DNA from: Bos javanicus
Taxonomy: Eukaryota > Chordata > Mammalia > Artiodactyla > Bovidae
Direction of reading: 5' to 3'
Assembly: GCF_032452875.1 (NCBI RefSeq)
Contig: NC_083869.1
Coordinates: forward strand, 74,394,501 to 74,458,500
Length of the DNA stretch: 64,000 bases
A program made the position numbers and the translations under genes. Below are positions 46,147 through 56,873 of the stretch, piece by piece; the stretch's first letter is position 1; the number at the start of each line of letters is the position of its first letter. The notes below the pieces were generated by a model. That model was given only the letters and a program-made list of their open reading frames with translations, was not told the origin of the DNA and did not search any database.

Positions 46147-46945
46147 TTATTCAAGAAGAATTAACACTAAGCCTTTTCCAAAAATTTGAGGAAGCAGGAA
46201 CATTTTCAAGTTCATTTTGTGAGACCTGCTAGTATCCTGATGCCAAAGCCAGACTAAGATCACACAAGAAAATAAAACTATAGGCTAATATCCCTGATGA
46301 ACACAAATGCAAAAGTCTTTAATAAGATACTAGTAAACTGAATTCAACACCATTTTTAATAGATCATATATAACTGCCATGTAGAATTCATCCCTGGGAT
46401 GCAAAGATAGTTCAAGATATACAAATCAATTAATGTGATACATCTCAACAGAATGAAAGATGAAAGTCAGATGACCATTTTAACTGATGTAGAAAAAGCA
46501 TTTGACAAAAGTTAACATTCTTTAAGTATAAAAATACTCAATAAATTGTGTATATGAGAATTTACCTCAACATAATGAAAGACTTTTGTGAAAATCCCAC
46601 AGCTATCATCATAAAGTTTGTTAAAAAACTTTTCCTCTAGGATCAAGGATGACTACTCTTACCACTCCAATTAAATATAGTACTAGAAATTTTACCCAGA
46701 GCAATTAGGCATAAAAGAAATAAAAGGTGTCCAAATCAGAAAAGGAGATGTAAAATTATCTTTGTTTGGAGATGAAATGATCTTATTGCAGAAAATTCTA
46801 ATCACTGCCCAAAAAATGTGAGACTAACAAATACATTCAATAAAATAGCTGAACACAAAATTAACATATGAAAGTCAGTTGCGTTTGTATACATTAAGGG
46901 CACACTAGCCAAAAAGAAAATCAAGAAGACAATCTTATTTACAGT

Positions 46946-47263
46946 TAAAGTGAATGAAAGTCACTCAGTCATGCCTGACTCTTTGTGACCTCATGGATTG
47001 TATAGTCTATGGAATTCTCCAGGCCAGAATACTGGAGTGGGTAGCCTTTCCGTTCCCCAGGGGATCTTCCCAACAATAGGGATAGAAGTCAGGTCTCCCA
47101 CATTGTGGGCAGATTCTTTACCAGTTGAGCCACAGGGGAAGCCCAAGAATACTGGTGTGGGTAGCCTATCCCTTCACCAGCAGATCTTCCTGACCTAGGA
47201 ATCGAACCAGGAATCTCCTGCATTGCAGGAGAATTCTTTACCAACTGAGCTATCAAGGCAGCC
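46946..47263 (-). mobile_element. Bov-tA SINE with two heads, perfect TSD
   Basis: BovA-body complement then two tRNA-head complements (ends GAGCCACAGGGGAAGCCC and GAGCTATCAAGGCAGCCC). The 12-bp duplication CTTATTTACAGT is at 46934-46945 and 47264-47275, in old L1 sequence. Confidence 0.94.
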
Positions 47264-47462
47264 CTTATTTACAGTAACATAAAAATAAAATACTTAAGAA
47301 TAAACTCAACTAAAGTGATAAAAGATTTGTACACTGAAAACTACCGTCAACTGGTGAACAAAGCTAAAGACACAAATATTAGGTTAGTGCAAACATAATT
47401 GTGATTTTAAACCATGAATTCTAAATGATTATATTAATAATTAGGCTTAAACACATCTTTTA

Positions 47463-48596
47463 TTAATCAAAATAGGAACCATTACAAGCAACATAATTTT
47501 GCACTGAGAAAACAGTTCGTTTATTCCTGTAGCATGTAAATCTGTGCTTTGGGATTCAAAGAACACTTGGAAAGCATTTTCTGCCTCCTGCTGGTTGTGG
47601 AAGCATTTTCCCTGCAAAAAGTTGTTGAGATGCTTGAAGTGACAGTTGGTTGGTAAGAGGCCAGGTGAATATGGTGGACGAGGCAAAACTTCCATAGTCC
47701 ACTTCCTTCACGTTTTGAAGCATTGGTTGTGCAACCTGTGGTTGGACACTGTTGTGGAGAATAGTTAGACCCTTTCTATTGACCAAAGCCAGCTGTAGGC
47801 ATTGAGGTTTTCAGTGCTTCTCATTTATTTGCTGCCTCTTGGCCTGGAGAATCCTGTTTACAAAGGAGCCTGGTAGGCTACAGTTCATGGGGTTGCAAAA
47901 AGTTGGACACGAATGCACGACTAACGCTTTCACTTTCATCGAGTTGCTGAGCATACTTCTCAGATATAATGGTTTCACCCAGGATTCAGAGAGCTGTAGT
48001 GGTCAAGAGCAGACCACCAAACAGTGACCATGATCTTTTTTGGGGTGCAAATTTGGCTTTGGGAAGTGCTTTGGAGCTTCTTCACTGTCCAACCACTAAG
48101 CTTGTTGTCCCCAGTTGTTGCATGATATATACTTTTTGTCACAAATCACAATTCAATCATGAAATGGTTCATTGTTGTTGCACAGGATAAGAGAAGACAA
48201 CATTTCAAACTGATGATTTTTTTTTTAATTTAAAAAAATTTTTTTTAATCTTTGGTCAGCTCATGAGGCACCCACTGATTGAGCTTTTTCACCTTTCAAA
48301 TTTGCTTCAAATGCTGATTGGCCATAAAATGGTCGACATTGAGTTCTTCAGCTATTTCTTGTATAGTTCTAAGAGAGCAGCTTCAGTTACTGCTCTCCAT
48401 TGGCTGACCACTACACTGTTCATCTTCAAGGTTCTCGTCTCTTTTGCAAAACATCTTGAAGCATCACTGCACTGTATGTTTGTTAGCAGTTCCTGGGCCA
48501 AATGTGTTTTTGAGTTGTCTCCTCTGCTTTATGATCCATTTTGAACTCAAAAAGGAAAATTGTTCAAATTTGCTTTTTGCCTAACATAATTTCCAT
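47463..48596 (-). pseudogene. Mariner transposase, decayed
   Basis: The minus-strand start (complement CAT at 48594-48596) leads into an N-terminal helix-turn-helix region at about 48,250-48,590, then the catalytic domain and the stop at 47463-47465. The catalytic DD34D residues are lost: the second-Asp motif reads LTILHNSVQPQVAQ (Asp replaced by Asn) and the third-Asp motif reads PPYSPGL (Asp replaced by Gly). The C-terminal part, FLQGKCFHNQQEAENAFQ, is well conserved. Frameshifts and a SINE insertion also break it. Inactive. Confidence 0.85.
47836..47942 (+). mobile_element. BovA-type SINE fragment inside mariner
   Basis: GGCCTGGAGAATCCTGTTTA to GACTAACGCTTTCACTTTCA. Flanked by TTTGCTG and AGTTGCTG, a short imperfect target duplication within the transposase. 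Confidence 0.88.
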
Positions 48597-49182
48597 AGTA
48601 TAAAGTAAATATAAAATACACAGCAAGTAATAAGTCATTAGCAAAATACCATAAGGCCAGAAAGCTGCATTAAAATGATGTATAACATAACCACATTTAT
48701 TTAAGAATGTATTTCAATAACAAATAGCAAAGTTCGACAATGCAAAATCACAATTATTTTTGCACCAACCTAATACTAGGAAAGACACCCCATGTTCATG
48801 GATTGGAAGACTTAATAACTAAAATGTGCACACCACCAAGAGTGACCCAGATTGAAAGCAATTCCTTCAAAATCTGAATGACATCTTTTAATAGAAATAG
48901 AAAAATCCATCCTAAAGTTCACATGAAATCACAAAAGTCCCTTATAACCAAAGCAATCTTAAAAACGAACAAAAATGGAAGCATTGCACTTTCTAATTTC
49001 AAAGTATATTTAAGCCCACAGTAATTAAAGCAGTATGATACAGGGATAAAACTGAACAAATAGAGTAATAGTATAGAAAGACCAGAAATAAGCCCATACA
49101 CATATGGTCAACTAATTTTGACAAGGATGCTTAGAATACAAAAGGAAGTAATTTCTTCAGCAATGGTGTTCAGAAACTGGTT

Positions 49183-49736
49183 CAGTTCAGTTCAGTTCAG
49201 ACGGTCAGTCATGTCCAATTCTTTGTGACCCCATGAACTGCAGCATACCACGCCTCCCTGTCCATCACCAACTCCCGGAGTTCACTCAAACTCATGTTCA
49301 TTGAGTCAGTGATGCCATCAGCCATCTCATCTTCTGTCATCCCCTTCTCCTCCTGCTCCCAATCCCCCCCAGCATCAGGGTCTTTTCCAATGAGTCAACT
49401 CTTCACATGAGGTGGCCAAAGCATTGGAGTTTCAGCTTTAGCATCATTCCTTCCAAAGAATACACAGGACTGATCTCCTTCAGAATGGACTGGTTGGATC
49501 TTCTTGCAGTTCAAGGGACTCTCAAGAGTCTTCTCCAACACCACAGTTCAAAAGCATCAATTCTTCAGCGCTCAGCCTTCTTCACAGTCCAACTCTCACA
49601 TCCATACATGACCACAGGAAAAACCATAGCCTTGATTAGATGGGCCTTTGTTGGCCAAGTAATGTCTCTGCTTTTGAATATGCTGTCTAGGTTGGTTATA
49701 ATTTTCCTTCCAAAGAATAAGCATCTTTTAATTTCA
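49183..49736 (-). mobile_element. BovB 3' end, 5'-truncated, inside old L1
   Basis: The + strand opens with TTCAGTTCAGTTCAGTTCAG and ends AGCATCTTTTAATTTCAT. The flanking L1 (AGAAACTGG | ATCCACATGCAAAAA) is continuous without an evident target duplication, so a blunt or small-deletion insertion is possible. Confidence 0.92.
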
Positions 49737-50704
49737 TATCCACATGCAAAAAAATAAAACTGTACCCTTAACTCATACCATGCAAAAAATTAAATCAAAA
49801 TAGACTAGAGATTTAAACATAAGAGCTAAAACTGTAAAACTGTTAGAAGAAAACACAGAGGAAAAATCTTCATGACACCAAAGAATGACTAATTGAATAT
49901 GACACCAAAAGCCCAAGCAACAAAAGTTAAATTAGGTAAGTGGGTTTACAGTAAGCTAAAAAGCATGGGCACAGAAAAGGAAATAATCATCAGAGTAAAA
50001 AGATAACTTAAGGGTGAAAATATTTGCAAACCATGTATCTGATAAGTGGTTGAAATCCATAGTATATAAGGCACTTCTACACTCCACAACAACAACAACA
50101 AAATAATCCAATTAAAAAATGAGCAAAGAAATTTACAGGTCATTAAAAAAAAAAGAATGGCTATCAGGTTCATGAAAAGATGTTCTACATCACTAATCCT
50201 CAGAGAAATGCAAGTCAAATCCAAATAAGATATCACCTCACACCTATTAGAATGACAATTGTAATTTTTTAAAATAAGTACTGGTGATAACATGGAGAAA
50301 TAGGAACTCTTATGTACTGTTGGTGGTTATGTGAGATAGTGCAACCACCATGGAAAACAGCATGAAGTATACCCTATGGAAAATTATTCAACAATGACAA
50401 GGGAGGAAATCTTGCCATTGCTGACACCATAGACATACCTTGAGAGCATTGTGCTAAGTGAAGTAAGTCAGTCTGAGAAGAAGAAATGCTCTCTGGGAAG
50501 AAGAAATACTCTATTATTCAACTTATATGATGTATCTAAAAGAGTCAATTTTGAGATTTCAAAGACTGAAACATTATTAAAATGTGCTATACAATATGTT
50601 AATAATACTTTTAAAAAGTTCCAGATGGATTATTCTTTTTCAGAAAATAATATACTGAGGTGAAATCCATACAACATAAAATTGACCCTTTTAAAGTGAA
50701 AAAT

Positions 50705-50925
50705 GGCCACATGATGTGAAGAATTGACTCATTAGAAAAGACCCTGATGCTGGGAAAGATTGAAGGCAGGAGAAGGGGATGACAGGATAAGACGGTTGAT
50801 GGCATCACCAACTTGATGGACATGAGTTTGAGCAAGCTCCCCGGGGGCTGGTGATGGACAAGGAAGCCTGGTGTGCTGCAGTCCATGGGGTTGCAAAGAC
50901 ATGACTGAGTGACTGAACTGAACTG
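50705..50925 (+). mobile_element. BovB 3' terminus with TSD
   Basis: GGCCACATGATGTGAAGAAT to GACTGAACTGAACTG. The perfect 12-bp duplication AAAGTGAAAAAT is at 50693-50704 and 50926-50937. One of the shortest TSD-verified BovB insertions here (about 220 bp). Confidence 0.94.
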
Positions 50926-51151
50926 AAAGTGAAAAATTCAGTGATACTGATACATTTGCAAAATGTTCTACGGCCTCCACCTTTATGAAGTTCCAAAACA
51001 TTTCCATTGTGCTTATGCCAAAGTAGAACTCACTAACATAGTTTTTCCCTTTTCTCTCCTCCCCTCTGACCCTGGAAACCACCAACCTGTTTTTCTGTCT
51101 CTATAGATTTAACTATCCTTGATATTTCTTATACATAGAATTCTATGATAT

Positions 51152-51368
51152 GTGAGGGCTTCCCAGGTGGCACTAGTGGTAATGAATCAAGCTGCCAATG
51201 CAGGAGACATAAGAGAAGTGGATTCCATCCCTGGGTTGGGAAGATCCCCTGGAGGAAGGCATGGCAATCCACCCCAGTATCCTTGCTTAGAGAAGCTCAT
51301 GGACAAAGGAGCCTAGCAGTCTATCTAGTCCATGGGGTTGCAAAGAATCAGACATGACTGAAGTGACT
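51152..51368 (+). mobile_element. Bov-tA SINE
   Basis: Head GGGCTTCCCAGGTGGCACTA to a degenerate B box (GATTCCATCC), body to CATGACTGAAGTGACTTAGC. Flanked by ATATGTG and ATATGTA of the L1. Confidence 0.9.
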
Positions 51369-51810
51369 TAGCACAGATGCACAATATGTAACCTTTTGTA
51401 TCTGGCTTTTTTCCTTTAGCATATGTTTTTGAAGTTTATTCACTTTGTAGCATGCATCAGTGCTTCCTTTACTTTGATGACTGAATAATAGTCCATTGAA
51501 CAATTTGCTGATGCATTCATTTTTGATGGACATTTGTTCAGTTTCCATCTTTTAGCTATTGTGAATATAACTGCCATAAACATACAAGTAGGTGTACTTG
51601 TTTGGGTACCTGTGGATATATAATAGTGTAATTATGGGTTCATGTGGTCTTTGGATGTTTAACGTCTTGAGGAACTGCCAAAATGTTTTCCACAATGTTG
51701 AACAATTTTACAGGATTGCCTTCACTACATGAAGATTCGACGTCCCTACATCCCTGCCAAACTTACTATTTTCTGGTCTTCTGATTTTTAGTCATCTTAG
51801 TGTGACTGAA

Positions 51811-51930
51811 GGAAATGGCAACCCACTCCAGTGTTCTTGCCTGGAGAATCCCAGGGACGGGGAAGCCTGGTGGGCTGCCGTCTATGGGGTCGCAGAGAGT
51901 TGGACACGACTGAAGTGACTTAGCAGCAGC
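51811..51930 (+). mobile_element. Monomeric BovA SINE with TSD
   Basis: Only the 3'-type BovA monomer (GGAAATGGCAACCCACTCCA to GTGACTTAGCAGCAGC). The perfect 12-bp duplication AGTGTGACTGAA is at 51799-51810 and 51931-51942, so it is a 5'-truncated insertion of a Bov-A2 RNA, not a deletion product. Confidence 0.93.
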
Positions 51931-52007
51931 AGTGTGACTGAAGCAGTACTCCCTTGTGATTTTTATTTGCAATTTTCTAATAGTGAATAGCTTTTACTAT
52001 TTTTTTT

Positions 52008-52480
52008 CCTTGAGAACACTGCCCTTCCTCTGGCACCACTGACATCATACTTACAGCACTAGGATCTCTCTCATAGAAATGCTCCTGTGCATCCCCTTAG
52101 GATGATGTCCTCTGACCTGGAATCCATGGAAGTCACAGGGCCTGCCTTTGTCTCTTTTTCCAGGTTTGTCTGGGGTGCCTGATGTCCCCTCACTGTCCTC
52201 AAATGGTATCACGTGACTCCAGACTTCACTCACATGCCCCTCTGCTATCAGGAGGATGGTGAAGTTCTCATCTACCTCTTTCTGATTACCTACAAATTGA
52301 ACTTTCCAGGAGGCTCTATCCTTATAAACCTGGGTGGTTTATGTGACTTTCTCCCTGATTTGCAATGTCCGCACCCAGAAGCACCTGGTGCCCCCAAGCA
52401 GGCTCCAAGTCACCACAGCCTACCAGCCTGAGGGTCACCACTGCCGCCATCTTGCAGGCTGACCTTTGACCTTGCATACT
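52008..52480 (-). pseudogene. Possible processed retrocopy of a cellular mRNA (unidentified)
   Basis: A GC-richer block unlike its L1 and BovB neighbours. On the minus strand an ATG in a strong context (AAGATGGCGGCAG, complement of 52448-52450) is followed, after one apparent frameshift and one in-frame stop (TAA at 52339-52341), by a frame open for 95 codons that ends at TAA 52051-52053. A T8 run at the left edge (52000-52007) could be the complement of an A-tail. The parent gene is not recognised. It could also be exapted or unrecognised repeat sequence. Confidence 0.3.
52460..52473 (-). promoter_or_regulatory. Direct AGGTCA half-sites (DR1/ERR-like)
   Basis: On the minus strand AAGGTCAAAGGTCA lies 9 bp upstream of the ATGGCGG start. 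Two AGGTCA half-sites spaced by one base are the binding pattern of DR1-type nuclear receptors. It fits a copied 5' leader. Function at this locus is speculative. Confidence 0.3.
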
Positions 52481-52489
52481 GATGTTTGG

Positions 52490-52564
52490 AGCAGGCCAAA
52501 GGACAGATACGGTATAGACCTAACAGAAGCAGAAGATATTAAGAGATGTCAAGAATACATAGAA
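52490..52564 (+). mobile_element. BovB LINE, left part of an L1-split copy
   Basis: From about AAAGGACAGATACGGTATAG through CTAACAGAAGCAGAAGATAT to AATACATAGAA, upstream of the RT domain. It continues at 53176 after an L1 insertion. Confidence 0.85.
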
Positions 52565-53175
52565 CTGATGCAAATGTTTTCTTTTTAATGGCTGAGTAAT
52601 ACTCCATTGTATATATGTACCATAGCTTTCTTACCCATTCATCTGCCTATGGATATCTAGGTTGCTTCCATGTCCTGGCTATTATAAACAGTGCTGCTCA
52701 GCCATTAAAAAGAAAACACTTGCATCAGTTCTAATGAGGTGGATGAAACTGGAGCCTATTATACAGAGTGAAGTAAGCCAGAAAGAAAAACACCAATATA
52801 GTATAATAACGCATATATATGGAATTCAGAAAGATGGTAACAATAACCCTGTGTATGAGACAGCAAAAGAGACACTGATGTATAGAACAGTCTTATGGAC
52901 TCTATGCGAGAGGGAGAGGGTGGGAAGATTTGGGAGAATGGCATTGAAACATGTAAAATATCATGTATGAAACGAGATGCTAGTCCAGGTTCGATGCACG
53001 ATACTGGATGCTTGGGGCTAGTGCACTGGGACGACCCAGAGGGATGGTATGGGGAGGGAGGAGGGAGGAGGGTTCAGGATGGGGAACACATGTATACCTG
53101 TGGCGGATTCATTTTGATATTTGGCAAAACTAATACAATTATGTAAAGTTTAAAAATAAAATAAAATTAAAAAAA
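52565..53175 (+). mobile_element. Young L1 with 5' inversion, inserted in BovB, TSD
   Basis: 52565-52697 is the complement of L1 ORF2 C-terminal sequence (TACTCCATTGTATATATGTA). 52698-53175 is direct, from ORF2 C-terminus (CAGCCATTAAAAAGAAAACA) to the 3' UTR and poly(A). The 11-bp duplication AATACATAGAA is at 52554-52564 and 53176-53186. About 30 bp are present in both arms, as an inverted repeat at 52562-52592 and 52698-52727. Confidence 0.94.
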
Positions 53176-54767
53176 AATACATAGAAGAACTGTACAAAAA
53201 AGAGCTTCACAACCAAGATAATCGTGGTTGTATGATCACTCACCTAGAGCCAGACATCCTGGAATGTGAAGTCAAGTGGACCTTAGAAAGCATCACTATG
53301 AACAAAGCTAGTGGAGGTGATGGAATTCCAGTGGAGCTATTTCAAATCCTGAAAGATGATGTTGTGAAAGTGCTGCACTCAATATGTGAGCAAATTTGGA
53401 AAACTCAGCAGTGGCCACAGGACTGGAAAAGGTCACTTTTCATTCCAATCCCAAAGAAATGCAATGCCGAAGAATGCTCAAACTACTGCACAATTGCACT
53501 CATCTCACATGCCAGTAAAGTAGTGCTCAAAATTCTCAAGCCAGGCTTCAGCAGTACGTGAACCGTGAACTTCCTGATGTTCAAGCTGATTTTAGAAAAG
53601 GCAGAGGAACCAGAGATCAAATTGCCAACATCCGCTGGATCATCAAAAAAGCAAGAGAGTTCCAGAAAAACATCTATTTCTGCTTTACTGACTATGCAAA
53701 GCCTTTGACTGTGTGGATCACAATAAACTGTGGAAATTCTGAAAGAGATGGGAATACCAGACCACCTGACCTGCCTCTTGAGAAACCTCTATGCAGGTCA
53801 GGAAGCAACAGTTAGAACTGGACATGGAACAACAGACTGGTTCCAAACAGGAAAAGGAGTACGTCAAGGCTGTATATTGTCACCCTGCTTATTTAACTTC
53901 TATGCAGAGTCCATCATGAGAAACGCTGGGCTGGAAGAAACACAAGCTGGAATCAAGATTGCTGGGAGAAATATCAATAACCTCAGATATGCAGATGACA
54001 CCACCCTTATGGCAGAAAGTGAAGAGGAACTCAAAAGCCTCTTGATGAAAGTGAAAGTGGAGAGTGAAACAGTTGGCTTAAAGCTCAACATTCAGAAAAC
54101 GAAGATCATGGCATCCGGTCCCATCACTTCATGGGAAATAGATGGGGAAACAGTGGAAACAGTGTCAGACTTTATTTTCTGGGCTCCAAAATCACTGCAG
54201 ATAGTGACTGCAGCCATGAAATTAAAAGATGCTTACTCCTTGGAAGGAAAGTTATGACCAACCTAGATAGCATATTGAAAAGCAGAGACATTACTTGGCT
54301 GACAAAAGTCCATCTAGTCAAGGCTCTGGTTTTTCCTGTGGTCATGTATGGATGTGAGAGTTGAACTGTGAAGAAAGCTGAGCACCGAAGAATTGATGCT
54401 TTTGAACTGTGGTGTTGGAGAAGACTCTTGAGAGTCCTTGGACTGCAGGAGATCCAACCAGTCCATTCTGAAGGAGATCAGTCCTGGGTGTTCATTGAAG
54501 GAATGATGCTAAAGCTGAAACTCCCGTTCTTTGGCCACCTCATGCAAAGAGTTGACTCATTGGAAAGACTCTGATGCTGGGAGGATTGGGGGCAAGAGAA
54601 GAAGGGGACGACAGAGGATGAGACGGCTGGATGGCATCACCGACTCAATGGACGTGAGTTTGAGTGAACTCTGGGTGTTGGCGATGGACAGGGAGGCCTG
54701 GTGTGCTGCAATTCATGGGGTTGCAAGGGGCCGGACATGACTGAGCGACTGAACTGAACTGAACTGA
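53176..54767 (+). mobile_element. BovB LINE, main part
   Basis: Continues the copy from 52490 through the RT domain to the terminal (GAACT)n at about 54750-54767. Well conserved, with a few frameshifts. Together with the left part, about 1.67 kb of BovB without its endonuclease. Confidence 0.93.
53190..54740 (+). pseudogene. BovB reverse transcriptase remnant
   Basis: RT fingers (KASGGDGIPVELFQIL, about 53,300-53,350), motif A in a region where a base is lost (TDYAKPLTVW in place of the expected YAKAFD, 53,685-53,715), motif B (VRQGCILSPCLFNFY, 53,857-53,900) and motif C RYADD (about 53,983-54,000). Frames 53232-53561, 53558-53815, 53730-54257 and 54131-54364 overlap, so a small number of indels broke one ORF. 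No endonuclease domain. Confidence 0.88.
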
Positions 54768-54774
54768 ACTGATG

Positions 54775-55865
54775 CATGCTCACTGTGTTTTTTCATTGTG
54801 CTTTTCAGGCATTCCCATATCTCCTTTGGACAAATATATGCTCAAGTCTCTTTCTTCTTAAATCGAGTAGTTTGTCTTTTTGTTGTTGACTAGTAAGTTT
54901 TCTTTATATGTTCTAGATACTGAAACCTTATCAGAAATGTAATTGGTATATAATTTTCTCCAGTTCTCTAAGTTTTCTTTCATCATCTTGATAATGCCTT
55001 TTGACACATTAAAGTTTTTGATGTGTTATCTCTGTATTCTTTTGTTGCTTGGGCTTTCTTTGTCATTTCTAAAGAATCCATTACCAAGTCTTATATCTTA
55101 AAGATTTTCATCTATATTTTCTCCTGTGTTTTATGGTTTTAGCTGTTGTATCTAGCTCATTTATCCATTCTGAGATTATTTTTGTATATGGTAAAATGTT
55201 GGGTCTAATTTTATTCTTTTTAATGTTGATATACATTTTTCCCAACACCATTGGTAAAAGAGACTCTTCTTTCCCATATAGTCATCTTGGGCCACATCAG
55301 AAATCAGCAGAGGGAATGGCAACCCACTCCAGTATTCTTGCCTGGAAAACCACATGCACAGAGCAGCCTGGTGGACTACAGTCCATGGGGTCTCAAAAGA
55401 GTCAGACACGCCTGAGCAGCTATCACTTTCACTTTCATAGATGTATAGGTTTACTTAAGGATTCTCACTCTAGTCCATTGATCTATATGTTTATGTGTGT
55501 CATTGCCACACTATTTTGGTTACTACAGCTTAGTAGAAAGTTTTGAGGTTGGGAAATTTGAAACCTCTGACTTTGTTCTCCATTTTCAAGATTGTTGGCT
55601 ACTTAGAGCCCTGTTAAATTTCATATAATTTTAAGCACTGGATTTTCCAAATTTTCAAAAAAGGCCATTAGAGTTTGGACAAAGATTTCAATAAATCTGG
55701 AGATCGTTTGATATCTTAACAAAATTAAGTCTTCCAATCTATGAAAAGGGGGTGCCATACCACTTATTTAAATCTTTAATTTGTTTTAGCAGCATTTCAA
55801 AATGTTTAATATGTATATCTTGTACCTCCTTGGTTAAAGTATTTCCTAGGTATTTTATTATTTCT
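54775..55865 (-). mobile_element. Old L1, antisense ORF2 region
   Basis: The + strand CATTCCCATATCTCCTTTGG, TCTAGATACTGAAACCTTATC, TTTATCCATTCTGAGATTATT and so on is the complement of L1 ORF2 C-terminal half, the probable continuation of 50645-51998 on the other side of the retrocopy/BovB block. A BovA at 55313-55437 interrupts it. Confidence 0.75.
55313..55437 (+). mobile_element. BovA SINE monomer
   Basis: CAGAGGGAATGGCAACCCAC to GCTATCACTTTCACTTTCA. No tRNA-like head. Target duplication unclear. Confidence 0.9.
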
Positions 55866-55867
55866 TA

Positions 55868-56035
55868 AATTATGAAAAAATATACATAACACTTTAACCA
55901 TATTTATCATACAATTTAGTGGCATTAAATATAGACAGTAATCACCACTGTCCATCTTGTGAATTTTTCATAACCTCGATCATATACTCTATACCATTAA
56001 ACAATGATTTTCTATTAGCCCATCCTCTCCTCACT
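55868..56035 (-). mobile_element. Old L1 3' UTR fragment
   Basis: The + strand AAATATACATAACACTTTAACC, AATTTAGTGGCATTAAATA and ATCACCACTGTCCATC complement an L1 3' UTR. A separate fragment from the preceding ORF2 piece because the order restarts at the 3' end. Confidence 0.65.
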
Positions 56036-56039
56036 GAAT

Positions 56040-56335
56040 GGTCTTGGCACTTGAAGCATTTTGCTAGGACTGCCGTAAATTGTGAGGTCACTATACCTAA
56101 TATTTTGACAGCCTTTTCTCCCTGTGTCTTCACATGGCTTTCCCTCTGAACCTGTGTCCAAATTGTCTTTTCTCATAAACACGCCACTCATAGAAGGTTA
56201 GGGCCCACTCTAATGACCTCATATTAATTTAATTACCCTTCCATTATGTTTGCTATTTAACACACTGGGGATTAGGAGTTCAGCTTCTGAATTCTGGGAA
56301 GATATAATTGGACTCATAAGTTGCAACCTAGAAAA
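56040..56335. repeat. Old repeat, possibly LTR- or DNA-element-derived
   Basis: TCTTCACATGGCTTTCCCTC, AACCTGTGTCCAAATTGTC, AGGTTAGGGCCCACTCTAATGACCTC and CACTGGGGATTAGGAGTTCA match a phrase order common to an old mammalian interspersed repeat whose name I cannot give with certainty. Confidence 0.45.
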
Positions 56336-56370
56336 AAGTAATTTGATGACAAATGCAAATGTTTATTTGT

Positions 56371-56873
56371 TATTGTTGTTCAGTTGCTAAGTCATGTCAA
56401 CTCTGTGACCCCATGGACTGCAGCATGTCAGTCTCACCTGTCCTTCACTATCACCTGGAGTTTGCTCAAACTCATGTCCATTGAGTCAATAATGTTATCT
56501 AACCATCTCTTCCTCTGCTGCCTCCTCCTTTGCCTTCAGTCTTTTCTTGCATCAGGACAAGGTCTTTTCCAATGAATCAGTTCTTCACATCAGGTGGCCA
56601 AAGTATTAGAGCTTCAGTATCAATTCTTTCAATGAATATTCAGGTTTGATTTCCTTTAGGATTGACTGATTTGATCTCCTTGCAGTCCAAGGGATTTTCA
56701 AGCGTCTTCTCCAGCACCATAATTCAAAAGTGTCAGTTCTTTAGTGCCCAGTCTTCTTTATGGACCAACTCTCACATCTGTACATGACAACTGGAAGAAC
56801 CATAGCTTTGACTATACAGAATTTTGTCAACAAAGCGATGTCTTTGCTTTTTAATACAATGTCTAAGTTTGTC
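56371..56873 (-). mobile_element. BovB 3' end, 5'-truncated
   Basis: The + strand starts TTATTGTTGTTCAGTTGCTAA and ends TTTTTAATACAATGTCTAAG. Diverged (older) copy, next to old L1 sequence. No clear target duplication. Confidence 0.9.

Larger units (their letters stand above)
47379..48773 (-). mobile_element. Mariner DNA transposon, Hsmar1-like, full length with SINE inside
   Basis: Terminal inverted repeats: left TTAGGTTAGTGCAAACATAA, right end complement of TTAGGTTGGTGCAAAAATAA, each bordered by the TA target duplication (47377-47378 and 48774-48775). Without the SINE at about 47836-47942 the length is close to 1.29 kb, the size of Hsmar1-type elements. It transposed into an old L1, so it is younger than that L1 and older than the SINE inside it. 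Confidence 0.93.
46147..50640 (+). mobile_element. Old L1, direct 3' segment (RT to 3' end), multiply interrupted
   Basis: Encodes L1 RT upstream of and across motif A (TDVEKAFDKS-like at about 46,486-46,515) and the fingers/palm up to about 46,920, then continues at 47,276-47,376, at 48,776-49,182 (thumb/C-terminal) and at 49,737-50,640 (C-terminal end and 3' UTR). Interruptions: Bov-tA 46946-47263, mariner 47379-48773 and BovB 49183-49736. Frames are destroyed. Orientation is opposite to 45030-46146. Confidence 0.78.
50645..51998 (-). mobile_element. Old L1 3' region, antisense, with three insertions
   Basis: The + strand reads AATCCATACAACATAAAATT, TTTTTCTGTCTCTATAGATT, AGCATATGTTTTTGAAGTTT, TTGAGGAACTGCCAAAATGT and so on, the complement of an old mammalian L1 from its 3' UTR into the ORF2 C-terminus. 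It is interrupted at 50705-50925 (BovB), 51152-51368 (Bov-tA) and 51811-51930 (BovA). It stops at AATAGCTTTTACTA and appears to resume at about 54775. Confidence 0.8.
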
